This document shows, piece by piece, positions 47,134 to 60,343 of a DNA stretch of 64,000 nt. Where the stretch lies: contig NC_135570.1 in NCBI RefSeq assembly GCF_964340395.1, positions 13,074,322 to 13,138,321 on the forward strand, given 5' to 3'. The notes under the pieces were generated by a model that saw only the letters and a program-made list of their open reading frames with translations, did no database searches and was not told where the DNA came from. Position 1 is the stretch's first letter. Every line of letters begins with the position of its first letter. The position numbers and the translations under genes were made by a program. This DNA is from Glandiceps talaboti (Eukaryota > Hemichordata > Enteropneusta > Spengelidae).

Positions 47134-47496
47134 TTAAAGCTGCACAAGCTGCAACCGGAACGTTTTTTGAAACTAATTCGTCAGATACAAAAAGTTATTC
47201 TCAATACAGTACACACTGAAAAGTATTGAATTGCATGTGGGTAAACATATTTTTGTAGCTGTACACATGATATGGTATAAGAAATCCAATCAAATTGACT
47301 TTTTGGTCCATACCCAAAATTCAACTTCCCAAAGTCATCCCACATTAAACTTGTTACTGTACTACTTATAGATAAAATAGACCTCTAATTAACATGTACA
47401 ATGTCTAATTCGTGATATTTTAATAATTTTCAGTGAATATATTGTTGGTTGTCTGATAAAAAACAAACCCTCCAGTTACAGCTAGTGTGCCTTTAA
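47134..47496. mobile_element. MITE family 2, copy B
   Basis: About 363 bp, TTAAAGCTGCACAAGCTGCA ... AGTTACAGCTAGTGTGCC and TTTAA. The terminal inverted repeats pair over about 23 bp with the usual ends. Internal CATGATATGGTATAAGAAAT, AATCAAATTGACTTTTTGG and TTTTCAGTGAATATATTG match copy A in the same orientation and copies C and D in reverse. Confidence 0.85.
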
Positions 47497-49200
47497 TCAA
47501 TGTTATATGATTTTTGTAGAATCTTGGTTTTCACTTCATGTTATACAACATCTCAATTTAGCTTTCCACAAAATCCCTGTAGTGATGTCAGTTGGCAGAC
47601 ATCGTCTTTAGTTCTCTATTAGTGATTCGTCGTTTTCACATACTAAATTTAGGTCAAATTCTCTATCAACATAATACATCCACCATTTTCCATTCACATA
47701 CCGGTATACTCAAGTACACTCGTTACGCTAATTGCTCAGAAATATCATCGAACGTGAACTCGGTCTCTATAGACACACTACTACATGTACATGCTACGTT
47801 TTTCATTTGGGAGTTCTTCATTTTGTAGAAATGGATTACATTTGGACAAATCAAATTATTGCAGTATGCTATCGCATGAAATGAACACAGTACGATGAAC
47901 AGGAACGTTACTCTGTTATCATCAAGCACTTAGTGGTTTGCAAAGATAAGGCCAACTAATGTAACATGTAAATCTGAAATGAAGCAACAGCAAGGTACTG
48001 TGCGTGAAATCTACGAGATTTGAAATGTACATGTTAATGAACTAAAAGTGGCACAAACTGAGTTTATAAGCTGTTACTAGCATGAAAATGCATAAAAATC
48101 TCAATGAAACTATTACAGTAATAGTACGATGTACGATGCTAACATTAATGTATCCATTTGATACGCCTTAAAATTTGTCTTCTAGCATGGCATATATTGA
48201 GAGGGCGGAATCAATTGTAATGCCAGACACACAGACACGCCTGTGCCAGTAGCAATTGGACCATATCTGACTACTGACTACTGATGTCGGAATAGGGCTC
48301 GATCAGAGGCAATCACTCATGAAACAACAAACCAAAAACAAACGACAATGTATGAAGGACATAGAGGTAAATACAAGAATCTAGCTGCATTTTTTCATCA
48401 AATTTGAAACAAATTGTAATTGAGATGTCCAGATTTCAAACTTACCATAATTCGAGAAAGAAGGAATCAAGTTGAACATTCTACACCCACACTTGCACAT
48501 GTAAATGTATATATACCACAGCAATTGATGATTGTCATGAACTGGACTATAAAATCTATTGTACATTGAGGAGAGAATCAACTATACTAGATACAGAAAC
48601 ACTGACACAGAGACTTGACTATCTGGCTTGACAATATCTAGCCAGTATGTTAACTTCAAGCCAGACAACCAAGATTCTAAACTTCACACCTACCCACTAT
48701 GTACAAAATGAAAGTAGCCATTTCACTTGAAACATACAGCAATAAAACTTACCCCACATTGAGAAAAACTGAATCCAACAAATTCTTCACAAACACACCG
48801 TGATGTTTGTGTACTGAAATGAGAGTGAAAGCTTCAACATACAAATCTATACTCCCTAATAACCGTGTACATGTTTGCGTCTAACAATATAAAGAGCTCT
48901 TTATTATGCACGCCTACAGTTGAAAACAGTACATCAGTCTACAGTGAACAATTTAAATTGCTCTGCATCATTGACATGTATGGTTGAAATAAAAAAAAAA
49001 ACTATGCTGTGATTGAGCCAAGTCAACTTCAATTATCCAAGAGGTTACAAGACTGATGTTTTATGCTGTGTTCATCGACTTAAATGAGACATACCAGATT
49101 AATAGTCTACCAGCGATTCAACACTTAATCATGCTTTCCATTTGTAATTTAGTTGTATGACTTCCAAGCCAAGGTAATCTCACTATTTTACAAGTCTTGT
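47497..49200. other. No gene seen
   Basis: AT-rich. Two GTAAGT donor-like sites on the minus strand (near 48425 and 48752) follow short ATG-initiated frames but give phase 1, which does not fit the phase-0 RAPGEF2 exon at 15083. The ORFs are short and unrecognised. Confidence 0.4.
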
Positions 49201-49209
49201 AACCACTTT

Positions 49210-49740
49210 ACGGAATACGCTTCGTAGTTAAAGTAGAGCAGGGTGGTGGTTTTCCATCATCAGGGTGCTCCCCAGGTTTCAAATCTATTGTAGCATAGTG
49301 GTTTGCACCCAAGGTTCCACAGTGCAGTTTTTGTAGAGGAGTGGTTTCCTTGTGTGGTTTTTGCAGAGTGGTGGTTTCACACTATATGTATGTGTTTTTT
49401 TGTAGAATAGTGGTTTACACCCTCTGTGGTTTTATATTGCGGAGATGTTTTCAACCTATGTGATTTTTGTAAAGTAGTGGTTTACATAGTCACCCTACAT
49501 ATATGTCTGTTTGTAGAGTAGTGTATTTGTAGAGTAGTGGTTACCACCGTATGTGATTTTTGTAGAGGAGTGGTGTCCACCCGGTGTGATTTTTGTAGAG
49601 GAGTGGTTTCCACCCTATGTGATTTTCGTAAGGTGGTAGTTCCAACCAATGTGGGTTTTTGCAGAGTAGTGGTTACCACATATGTGGGTTTTTGTAGAGA
49701 AGCTGTTTCCACCCTATATTTTTGTAGGGTAGGTTTGTCA
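49210..49740. repeat. Degenerate 36-bp minisatellite, about 14 units
   Basis: Unit close to TTTTTGTAGAGTAGTGGTTT followed by CCACCCTATGTGA. Best-preserved units lie at 49530-49640; units at 49230-49480 are more decayed. Both strands stay open here (plus 49537-49767, minus 49482-49880), which is a by-product. Confidence 0.88.
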
Positions 49741-51070
49741 CGTCCCACTCCATACATCGGATCTTGATGTAACGGTGTAACAGCATCACCAGCAAAATCC
49801 TTAAAACATGTTTTCAAAATATTCAAATTGGAGAAATATGTCTTTGAATGGCAATGAAGTATCAATTTAAATGCAACCACTGTGTTTTAATATGTGAACT
49901 AATTCACTACTGTACTTCATGTATGCGTGTGTGTATTGGGGATAGGATTAAAACACGTAGCACCAAATCCGACAATACGTTTTATTCATACGAGTTTAAC
50001 AGTGTCTTGGCTGTCCCATACATATACTTTTGATCTGACCTGACGCATCTTAGACGTAGGTAAGCAAGCAATCAGGCCCTGAAACTCGCAAGTAATCGGC
50101 TTTTCACAGTCATAAGCTGAAAATCTCTAGTGTATTGAGACAAACTCTATCTATATTAATTAGATTACTGAGATATTACCGAAGGAAATTACAAGACTAT
50201 CTCAAAGCACTTAACTCTATTGTAATGACGCTGTGACATGTCTGTACAGCGACGATATCAACTACCGGTACCTTTTTTGTAGCTTTTGAATATTATTCTA
50301 TGATTTCGCTTCCTCTGACGTCTCCACAGACAGTCTATTTTCATCAAATCAAAAGTATCTTTTGAATGAGGAAACAGGAATACGATATGGGATTACATAA
50401 TTTAATTTACACTGCACAAAGCTTGCCTGATATTCATCCATAATTTATCAACTTCAAGTGAACTAGTTAGTAAGGCCAAAAAAAAAAGAGTGTTGTTTCT
50501 GGTCTGGACATGTCTAAAATGGTGCGATGATGCACATTTTTTTTTTTAATTTAAAAAAAAAAATTATTCTCAACAAACCTGTCACTCAATGTACTATTTA
50601 TTGCAGTTACTGTTCTTTTTATTTAGTATGTTAGAGCAAGTGTGTATGTAGGGCAGATGTCATTTGCTTGTTCATGATTGGCTCTGCAGCCAGAAAATAT
50701 TCAAGACCTAGGGGGTTGTCACTACGAGTCGTAAGACTAAGGCTCCTTAGGTCACTCGTAGAAATGTATTCTCCTTGGCTGAACACAGAAAAATATTAGG
50801 GAATAACATCTCAATATTCTCTGTAATGCTTTCCACACAAATGTCCTAAAGTGATGGGGATCTAGAACCCTAGATGACGGTTATATTACAGTAAGAAATT
50901 ACAATTAATGTCACACAATTTCTTCATGACTTGATAAAAAGGATTAGTTTGTTCCCTACAGTGAGGTATACTACCAGTCATGAATAATGCAACAAATGAA
51001 TGACTATATCAAGACATCGCCGACAAGTGTTGAATTCCAATGATCCACAAGCAAAGGTTTCTGACCTGAG
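49741..51070. other. No gene seen
   Basis: AT-rich. A T-run and A-run pair around 50538-50563 forms a simple hairpin. The GTAGGTAAGCAAGC segment near 50057 is donor-like on the plus strand, without an associated frame. Confidence 0.4.
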
Positions 51071-51420
51071 ATGACTTTGGAATTTCTCATTGCTAGGTTA
51101 GTCTTATATTATTAGCTGATTTGCCTCATTTTAGAATATTCAAATTATATACTATATAAGGTAAACTAATTTAAATAGTCCTACTCAGATTGACATGACT
51201 TTGGAATTTCTCATTGCTAGGTTAGGCTTATATTAGCTGATTTGCCGCATTTTAGAATATTCAAATTATATACCATATAAGGTAAACTAATTTAAATAGT
51301 CCTACTGAGATTGACACTGACATGAATTGAAAGGCCTTTCACTAACCAATCACTGCAGTTTATTTGCATCATATTTGAATATTCAAATTATATACCATAT
51401 AAGGTAAATATGCTGATTGA
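51071..51420. repeat. 124-bp tandem repeat, two full units and one partial
   Basis: ATGACTTTGGAATTTCTCAT starts units at 51071 and 51195, which are over 90 percent identical by eye. The third shares only the GAATATTCAAATTATATACC and ATATAAGGTAAA end (51377). CCATATAAGG in units 2 and 3 matches the CArG-box pattern; unit 1 has a one-base change. Confidence 0.9.
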
Positions 51421-52894
51421 CACATGAATTGAAAACCTTCAGATGACCAGGTTGACTTTCAAGGAAATAAGGCATAAGGAAAATTAGTAACAAACCTTTT
51501 CATAATAAATACGATACGAAAATCCATATTACTTTTTAAATAAAATAACACAGCCACAGTATCATCTTTGATATGGCAAAGGCTTTACAGGATTTCAAGT
51601 CATATGATTTTTATAAAAGTTAGTCCCAAAGGTATATCATTCCGTCAGAGATTGATCTCTGACATTTACCAGATATCAAACGGCACTGAATAGCATACTA
51701 CACAAAGAGCGAATTCTGAGAAACATGCACTCAAAAGTTCTTTATTTAACTGTAAATACACCATGAAACGTAATGGAAATTTTGACTTGCAACAATTCAA
51801 AATATCCCTATTCAGTAAAAATGTGTTGAAGGAAAAGGTTCAATTTAATGGAAGTTGACTAAAACATTTTTACTTTTTGTCGACAAAAAATCTAACTCAT
51901 GATTTCAAAGTAGACATTCATTTCGAGTTCAGGCATTTGAAATTTCCTTATTCCACTAAAAACGTATGAAAGCGTAAAAGTTCAAAGAAAAATTTCATGG
52001 AATTTCACAAAAAATTCACCATTGTTCATTAACATTTGACACATGACTTTGAAATTGAAATTTTGTCCATACATTCTGTTTAGATGTGAATTTACAATGA
52101 AACTTTTTAAAACACACCTGGTCCTTTTATGAATTTTGAAGATGAAATTTTGTCCATGCTCTGGAAATTAAAACACAATTCGATATGGATCAAAATTTTT
52201 ATATGGACCATAACTAAAATCATCTTTTTTATGCTGGTTTTTTTTACACAGAATCTGACAACACTCTCAATACTACACTGTCTATATGTTTTTAAACTGT
52301 AAAACAAGAATGCTTTTTTTACGGAATAAGCATCTTCAAATAACAAATTTTGTGTATAGTTTCAAAATTGAACAAATTTTTAAAAAACTTTTTAGAATTT
52401 CAAAATTGAAAATTTTTTGGTGAAAGTTTCGAAATTCAAACAGAAAATATAAACACTTCAAATTTTAAAACTAGAAAATTCTACATTGCGTTTTCTAACC
52501 CTTATTTCTATTAGATTATTCAGTATTGAAGAATTCCAATACAGTCCCAAACAATACTGTATTCTTGAAATAACCTCACGTGAAATAACAGTTGCATTAA
52601 AGTGCAAATCTAGGGGTGTTAAGAAACTAGAAATCCCACTGTAGTACTCATTACGTCATCAAATATTAATAACTAACGAAAACACACGGCGGAGATTTTG
52701 ATGACTTGCAGCGGAAGCTTTTCCCAAAACATTAAAATTTAATATGGTTGGGATTCTTAGAGCTTTATGGCAAACAGAATATTTCTAATCAGTATTTTTG
52801 CTGTTTGGGAACTACAATGTACAGTAACAGAAACTCAGAGAAAGGGGAAAATATGGCATACACGTAGTTTAAACAGTTCAACAGTTCATAATTT
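51421..52894. other. No gene seen
   Basis: AT-rich sequence dense in AAATTT and TTTCAAAATTGAA-type simple sequence (51,770-52,460). The ORFs 52107-52346 and 52789-53010 are unrecognised. Confidence 0.4.
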
Positions 52895-53185
52895 GGGTTG
52901 GGAACCTTCGTAAAATGACTTGAGAACTCAGATAGACCACCCTTACATGGAACTAAACATTGGCAGGAACCCCGGTAAAATGACTGGGGTACTGAAGTAG
53001 ATTTTACCAACTTACCACTGTAAGTTACAAAAATACTGGCAAGGAACCCAGGTAAAATGACAGGAGAACTCAGGTTGATTTTACCTACTTACCAAGCCTA
53101 GCAAAAACACTGGTAGTGAACCCTGGTAAAATGACAGGGGACTCAGGTACATTTTACCTACTTACCATACTTAACAACATCACTG
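52895..53185. repeat. Degenerate 65-75-bp tandem repeat, four units
   Basis: GGAACCC.GGTAAAATGAC marks units at about 52900, 52965, 53041 and 53116. Each is followed by a GA.ACTCAGGT..ATTTTACC-like segment and CTTACCA. The units carry both GTAAAAT and CTTACC, but these look incidental. Confidence 0.82.
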
Positions 53186-53814
53186 ATAAAGGCAGCACAA
53201 ACATTTGTAGTTTTTTCCCCAGGTGTTAAAAACAAGAAAACTCCTGCAATTATATTTACACATCTGTACTTTAAGTTAAAATGTACGATCAACAAATATT
53301 TAGGCCAGAAACATATCATGCTAGGTCAAATTAATGACTCAGTTATCGATTCAGACGATTTGTCATTTGTGTCATATACGTATCAAATATGAACAAGACG
53401 ACGTCGTTAAATATTATTTTCATTCCCCGTGTAATGGACCTTGCTTTTGTAATTATGCTGATGCATACTAATGAGCTGCGGTAAACGTTTTCCAAATAAT
53501 TCATGATTTATTGTGCATATTTCTTTTAAATTAAATATGTATGAATTATTATATTTGGCATATCAAATTCCTTGATTATTACCAGAGGGATCGATTGAAT
53601 TTTGATAGAATCCTTTGGTATATTTACAAAGATCTACATTTTAAGTAACATTTTTGTTTTCATACTGACTGAAAAAAAATGTACTTTTTTTGTGATATAT
53701 CATATTTAAGAAGATAGTTGATAGTATTTTATGGGCTAAGGTAATAGCGAGAAAAGAAAAATTATATAGGGAAACATAATTTGGTGAGAAATATTGAAAC
53801 AAAGAGAATAATTT
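53186..53814. other. No gene seen
   Basis: AT-rich unique sequence without ORFs of note. Confidence 0.4.
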
Positions 53815-54285
53815 GATATTCTAATATCCACCTCATCTCTGTAGGGTTATAAATCTAAATATCCACCATCTTTGTAGAATTATAAATTTAATATCCACCT
53901 CATCTCAATAGGATTATAAATTTGATATCCACCTCATCTCTCTAGGGTTATAATTCTAATATCCACCTCATGTCTAGAATTATAAATTTGATATCCACCT
54001 CATCTATGTAGGGTTATACATTGTAATTCTAATATCCACATCATCTCTGTATGGTTACAATTCTAATATCCATCTCATGTCTATAGAATTATAAATTTGA
54101 TATCCACATCTCCGTAGGGTTATACATGTAATTCTAATATCTACCTCATCTCTGTTTGGTTAAAATTCTAATATCCACCTTTTCTCTGTAGAATTATAAA
54201 TCATCTCTGTAGGGTTACACATCTAATATCCACCTCATCTCTGTAGGGTTATAATTCTAATATCCACCCTATGTCTGTACGATGA
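53815..54285. repeat. Degenerate 34-bp minisatellite, about 13 units
   Basis: Unit close to AATATCCACCTCATCTCTGT followed by AGGGTTATAATTCT, with many short deletions. GTAGGGTTATA and TAATATCCACC recur throughout. Confidence 0.88.
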
Positions 54286-54777
54286 TTGATTTCATATCAA
54301 CCTTACATTTCACTTCCCCAGTGTATTTCACTTGGGTTCCTCATCAAAATTATGATACATAACAAGATATGGAATCCGATCAAACATAATTTGATGTCCA
54401 ACTTCTGTTACCAAGGTTCCAAACTATAGCAAATATACTATGAAGGTTATTAATAATAATAAACTAGACTGTATATTTGTCTCTTGGAAACCCACCACTT
54501 TCAAAATATCGTAAAAAGATCTAAAGGATATTAAAGGTATAATTGCTGGGAACCCTACTCCTGACATGACATTTAATTTCCTTTCATTGCATGGGGTAAT
54601 TGTAACTACCAAGGTTATGTGATGGCACCAAGAGACTGATTTGTAGTCACTATTATACATATCGGTTACTACGCAGTAACAATGTTAAAGTTTCTGATTT
54701 AGTAACATCAACATGTTAACTGTGTGTCTGTATTTATCAACCTTAAAATAGGGACAGTATGAGGGAATGCATAAGTC
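54286..54777. other. No gene seen
   Basis: Spacer between two minisatellites. The minus-strand ORF 54424-54660 is unrecognised. Confidence 0.4.
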
Positions 54778-55582
54778 GGAATGGGGCAGCATAGATGTAA
54801 CAATGGGAAGTGGACAGCATGGATTGAACAGTGTGGACTGGACAGGATTGATTGAACAATGGGAACTGGACACATGGATTGAACAATGGGAACTGGACAT
54901 GATGGATTTAACAATGGGAACTGGACAGGATTGATTGAACAATGGGAAGTGGACAGCATGGATTGAAGAATGGGAACTGGACAGCATGGATTGAACAGTG
55001 GGAACTGGACAGGATTGATTGAACAATGGGAAGTGGACAGCATGGATTGAACAGTGGGAACTGGACAGGATTAATTGAACAATGGGAAGTGGACAGCATG
55101 GATTGAACAATGGGAACTGGACAGGATTGATTGAACAGTGGGAACTGGACATGATGGATTTAACAATGGGAACTGGACAGCATGGATTGAACAGTGGGAA
55201 CTGGACAGGATTGGTTGAACAATGGGAACTGGACAGGATTGATTGAACAGTGGGAACTGGACAGCATGGATTGAACAGTGGGAACTGGACAGGATTGATT
55301 GAATAATGGGAACTGGACACATGGATTGAACAATGGGAACTGGACAGGATTGATTGAACAATGGGAACTGGACAGGACTGATTGAACAATGGGAACTGGA
55401 CAGCATGGATTGAACAGTGGGAACTGGACAGGATTGATTGAATAATGGGAACTGGACAGCATGGATTGAACAGTGGGAACTGGACATGATGGATTTAACA
55501 ATGGGAACTGGACAGCATGGATTGAACAGTGGGAACTGGACATGATGGATTTAACAATGGGCACTGGACAGCATGGCTTGAA
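54778..55582. repeat. 28-bp minisatellite, 28 units in four types
   Basis: Unit ACTGGACAGGATTGATTGAA followed by CAATGGGA. Four types differ after CTGGA: A (CAGGATTGATT), B (CAGCATGGATT), C (CACATGGATT, one base shorter) and D (CATGATGGATTTAA). Left to right I read B A C D A B B A B A B A D B A A B A C A A B A B D B D B. Because 28 is one more than a multiple of three, the frame rotates each unit. Hence the long minus-strand ORFs (SSSHCSI, PVQFPLFN, CPVPIVQS repeats), which I do not regard as genes. Confidence 0.95.
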
Positions 55583-56440
55583 GGAAAAAAATGACAATGT
55601 GTCTACCTCCTACATATACTGAACATTGCATAATCAATATCACCTGTCTTTTGTAATATTTCCTTACCTTGTGTTGAACCCCATTTCCTTTCAAGCAGTG
55701 TTTGATTTATGAAACCCCTGACAATGTACATACTCAAACGATATTCATCATTTTCACCGACAACAAAAAGTATCACATTATGGCTCATAACAGCCTAAAC
55801 TTAGCAGAAAATTTTGTTTTATCTCTAAGTTTTATAGTAAGTGGGAAAATAGTCCACTTGTACATGTATAATGGGAGTATTAGTTACACAATTTAAGCAA
55901 TACTTTTATCTCTTAAACTACGTGGAAAAAGAAACATAATGGTCTACGCTTAGTGACAAATTCTATATTTTATCTCTATATTTTACTGCGAGTAGAAAAA
56001 TGTTTTACAATCAAGTACTAAAAAGGAGTAATAAGAGCAAAAATTTAAGGTTTTGGCAATAATTTTCTCTCTGAATAATACATTATGGATTGCAGAAATA
56101 TGTTTTATTATCAAGTATTAAATTGAACATTAATTGGTACAATGTAAGACCTGGGCAGTAAAAGACGATGGAATGTGTATGAATCTACACTTTGACCTCT
56201 AGGGCTCTAACTTTATGCATACATAATTAGCGTAAATGCATTCATACATCAATTATTTACCAAGGTTGCAATTTTCTTGTACATGTATCATGCCGCCATG
56301 GACGACATAAATCACATTCCCGGAAATTTGTACATTGTCAATATCGTTAAAAAAATGTTGTAGAGAATTTTCTCTAAAGTTGAAAATATGTGATTACAAG
56401 TTTAACCATTTACGTCAATGATTTTAAATGTTGTACATGC
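55583..56440. other. No gene seen
   Basis: AT-rich. A minus-strand GTAAGG donor-like site near 55667 lacks a phase-0 frame with a start codon. Confidence 0.4.
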
Positions 56441-56865
56441 ATAGACACACAGACACACAGACACACAGACACACACATACACACACACACACACAGACAC
56501 ACACACAGATAGATACACATGCAAACACTGTACACACCAACTCCAACAGACACATCGACAGGTTGAGGTGAAAGTGAACATGATACATTTGCAGATTTAA
56601 ATGCACATACACATGTAGACAAGTAGTCATAATAGACATAGAAACAAACAGACAGACAGACAGACACACACACATATATGTACACACATACATGGATAAA
56701 TGCACATGTACGCACACATACATTGTACAAACTCAACACAGACACATCGACAGGCTGAGATGAAAGTGAACATACATTTATACATTTGCAGATGTAAACA
56801 CAGACAGTCATACAACAGACACAGACAAACAAACAAACAGACAGACAGACAGAGACACACACACA

Positions 56866-56908
<43 letters not shown>
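56441..56908. repeat. (CA)n microsatellites within a 192-bp duplication
   Basis: GACACATCGACAGG.TGAG.TG followed by AAAGTGAACAT occurs at 56549 and 56741, so a unit of about 192 bp containing CA and CAGA runs is duplicated. The purest CA run is at 56866-56907. Confidence 0.88.
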
Positions 56909-56912
<4 letters not shown>

Positions 56913-56949
56913 GCACACACCATTCATGTTGTTCCCTTCCAGTGACACA

Positions 56950-59284
56950 GTACCAATAGGAAACTAATACACTTTATACCTTCAATTCCTACAAGTCAAT
57001 TATCTGTTTTACGGGGACAAATAGAACAAAATTTTAAATATGAATGGAAAAAACGGTTCAAGGACACCTATATATCCTGGTTATGCACAATATGGCCACC
57101 ATCTGTTGACTGGCAGATTTAGATCAACTGCTTACCTGTGTACTGACTGTTTAGTATATATGAAAACACTGTTTGTAAAATTCTCCCAACAATATTGTAA
57201 CAACTAATTTTCAAGTTAAACTTACAGACCCGTGTATTCTTACAATGTATGCAATCTCTGGTTGAAGACCGTAGTGGAGTATAACCCTTCTCTTACAGTG
57301 TAACTTTGGACAATTAAGAACTTAAAATATTGTCAACTTAGAACGAATTACATATGGTGAAACATTCATTCCCTTCCTATACGGTGGAAATTTAAACAAT
57401 TACAAATTCAAATATTGCCTGTTTATTAAACTTTGGTAATATATAGAATCATAGTGTTTACAAATGATGATTTTTTTTCGTTGTTTGAAATGTAATGTTG
57501 TTATTATTCACACTCAGGTCATTAGAAGCCAGGACCAGCCTTGTTTTGATGACTTGCAGGGAAAACGTGGGAGCCTCCCAGAAGTGGGAATCAGACAAGG
57601 CGGCAAATTAACATTCATCTGTTAGTACACAGTCCTGTAATGCGCAGCAAAGCAGTAAGAAGCTTCAACATGGACACAACACTGTCACAGTCTCAAGAGC
57701 ACAGAGAGTTGTTTGTGGGAAAATTGCTTTGTAACCATGGTAACAGAGGAGGAAAAGGAATTAAAAGATAACAGGTTTAGTTCAAATTAATCAGAACATC
57801 TCAGCTATCCTTCAACAACTCGGAACTAATTACATTGGATTGCATTGAAATCCATATATCAATGTATATATATCATAATTTCCATATTTGGTAATCTCAT
57901 ATCTTAATTGATATCTATAATTTGACGTTTGCCTAATTTATCTGATGAAATACATCACACAATATTCAATATTCATAATGTATTCTAAAACCATGCATAA
58001 AAGTTAAAACCTGATTCATTGCAAATATTCAAGTCATTCACACATATATCTGAAATCTTGTATGTCCATACAATACAAATAAATGAAATGACAATATTAG
58101 AAACCAAAATGAGATCACAAGAAAAGATTTTGACTATTGAACCAGGTTAGAGTTGTTGGGGTAAACCGTTCTTGCATTAACATGTCCAAAATATACATAA
58201 AAGCTTTTTAAATACATTTTCTATTCTTTTGGTCTTTTTATGACTTTTTTTACTGTTTTTCTGGTACAAAAGATGAATTTCCATGTTTTTAATTTTATGG
58301 CTACTAAAATATATACATAAATGTTCATTAACCGTAAACAAAAATTTTACATCTTTTTCTCCATAATTGCCAAAATTGTTAAAAAAATTTGTAGTTTCAC
58401 AATAATGTCGTACCTAAGCTGGCTTTTACAAGGAAGCTGGATTTAAAGTTCAAAAGAATAAATTAGTTTCAAAAAATTACAACTGTTTTGTACTTATTTA
58501 TGACAGACATATTTTTCTTAATGGTATACATTTGTATTTATTGGACATAGGGAAAAGTTGATACAATTTCAGGAACGGTGTATTGTGTTTATCTCGTATA
58601 GACCTCTCAAAGCATCACATAGCACACAATAGATGTATTAAAAGCCTCTAACGTTACTAATCGTATGTCTGACGTACATTGACGTACATCGGCATAGCGA
58701 TGTCACAGCTTTGCTACATACATGTACACAACAAACAAAGGTAAACTACATGTAATACCAATACACTTTGCTGAACCAACATTATATTTGAAAATCTAAC
58801 AATTCCAGCAGAACTAAAATATTCTACACATCAAAAAATTTTCAAAACAACTTACCACTCCATATTAAAATATCAATTTTTTCCCAGCTATGATATCAAT
58901 CAAATAAACATAATTAACTATCATAACATAAGGAATTAACAAATAAATTAAATTTGATTATCTAACTTTTCCAGTTGCAAAATATTTATATGCTTTTTTA
59001 AAATCAATTTTACATTGTATACAAACAAAGTAATCATTTTGTTACACCAATAACTCCATGGTATCAAATGTTAGATGAAAATTTATTTGTTCTAAACACG
59101 CGTGGTTTATTTCAAATTTGATTAATAGAATACAGGATAAAGCTATTAGCATGCTGGCAGACACACACATATATATTTGTTATCCAAAAATACAGCACAG
59201 TACTAATATGCTATTTTATAATAATACCTGCCAAATTTACAAAAGTACTAAATATAGACTAAATTTGATAACTCGCATCAGGCA
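56950..59284. other. No gene seen
   Basis: AT-rich unique sequence. A minus-strand CAG|GTAAGC site near 57134 is preceded by a stop in the phase-0 frame within 20 codons and has no start. No ORF of interest. Confidence 0.4.
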
Positions 59285-59633
59285 TTTAAAGCTACCCTGG
59301 CTGTAACTGGAGTGTTATTTTTTTTAATAAGAACAACAAAATATTCACTGAAAATTATTAAAATATCAATAATCAGACATTGTACATGTTAATTAGGAAT
59401 CCATTTTATTCAGAAGTAGTACAGCAACATGTTGAAAATGTGATCATGTTGAGGGCGCTGATTTTAGGGTATGGACCCAAAATTCAATTTGATTGGATAT
59501 TGTACCATACTAATGTACGTTTACCCCATAGTCGATCCAATACTGTTCAAGGTGTACAATATTCTGAGTAAGTCGTCATATCTAATAAAACAGTTCCATA
59601 AAAATGTTTTATTTGCAGCTAGTGTGGCTTTAA
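59285..59633. mobile_element. MITE family 2, copy C
   Basis: About 349 bp, TTTAAAGCTACCCTGGCTGT ... GCAGCTAGTGTGGCTTTAA. It is in the opposite body orientation to copies A and B: CCCAAAATTCAATTTGATTG then TATTGTACCATA here mirrors TATGGTACAATA then CAATCAAAATTATTTTAAGG in copy A. Confidence 0.85.
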
Positions 59634-60343
59634 TAAATTTTGACTCAATTTTTTTTTCGATTGAGCATTTTAATATTATTACCATCAATGCTAATAACCA
59701 ATAAATTAATATGGAAAATAAATGTGAAATATTAAATTAACGATTGCAAATTTATTGTAAATTGTAATTATAGTGTTTTTTTTCAGTAACACAGTTCTAT
59801 CTCTCCATGGTTGTAACTTTTATTGGAAATTGTAATTCCAGCGTTTTTTTTTTCATTTTCGTATGGTTTTATCTTACCAATTTTCCACTATATAATCTGG
59901 CCCACAGTAGTAATTCATACATGCATGTATACAGCAACGGGATTAAATTCCAGATGAAATTCAACTCCTGTGTGTCTGGAAATTAACACGCTCATTTTTT
60001 CTGAGTGCATGTACACTAGTCACCTGCAAACTATACTGGGGTATCAATGATCTCTTTGCAATACAAGTGTAACATAAAAAGTGTCATTTATTACAAGGAA
60101 AGTCTCGCGGTAAAATCTGAAGTCCTTTTTTATTTCTTCCCCCCAACACACAAATTGTGAAATCCTATCCTTAGTAGAATATGGAGCAAGAATGTAGAAT
60201 TAGAACAGTGAACTGACTATACAATAGGTGCACAATTGTATTCAAACTAGGGAGTTTTAGTATAGTTAATCTATGGATAAGAATAGGGTTAGACCCCTTT
60301 GTGTAATCTTCAAAGAGCAGACGCTGTTCTACATGTGTCCTGA

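Noticed and set aside
48421-48470. Minus-strand ATG frame (FNLIPSFSNY) ending at a GTAAGT donor
   Set aside because: The phase is 1, incompatible with the exon at 15083, and the peptide does not resemble the RAPGEF2 N-terminus.
54685-55597. Several minus-strand ORFs of 63-234 codons with Ser/Pro/Cys repeats
   Set aside because: They are three-frame readings of the 28-bp minisatellite. Several frames are open over the same bases, and the frame rotates with each unit.
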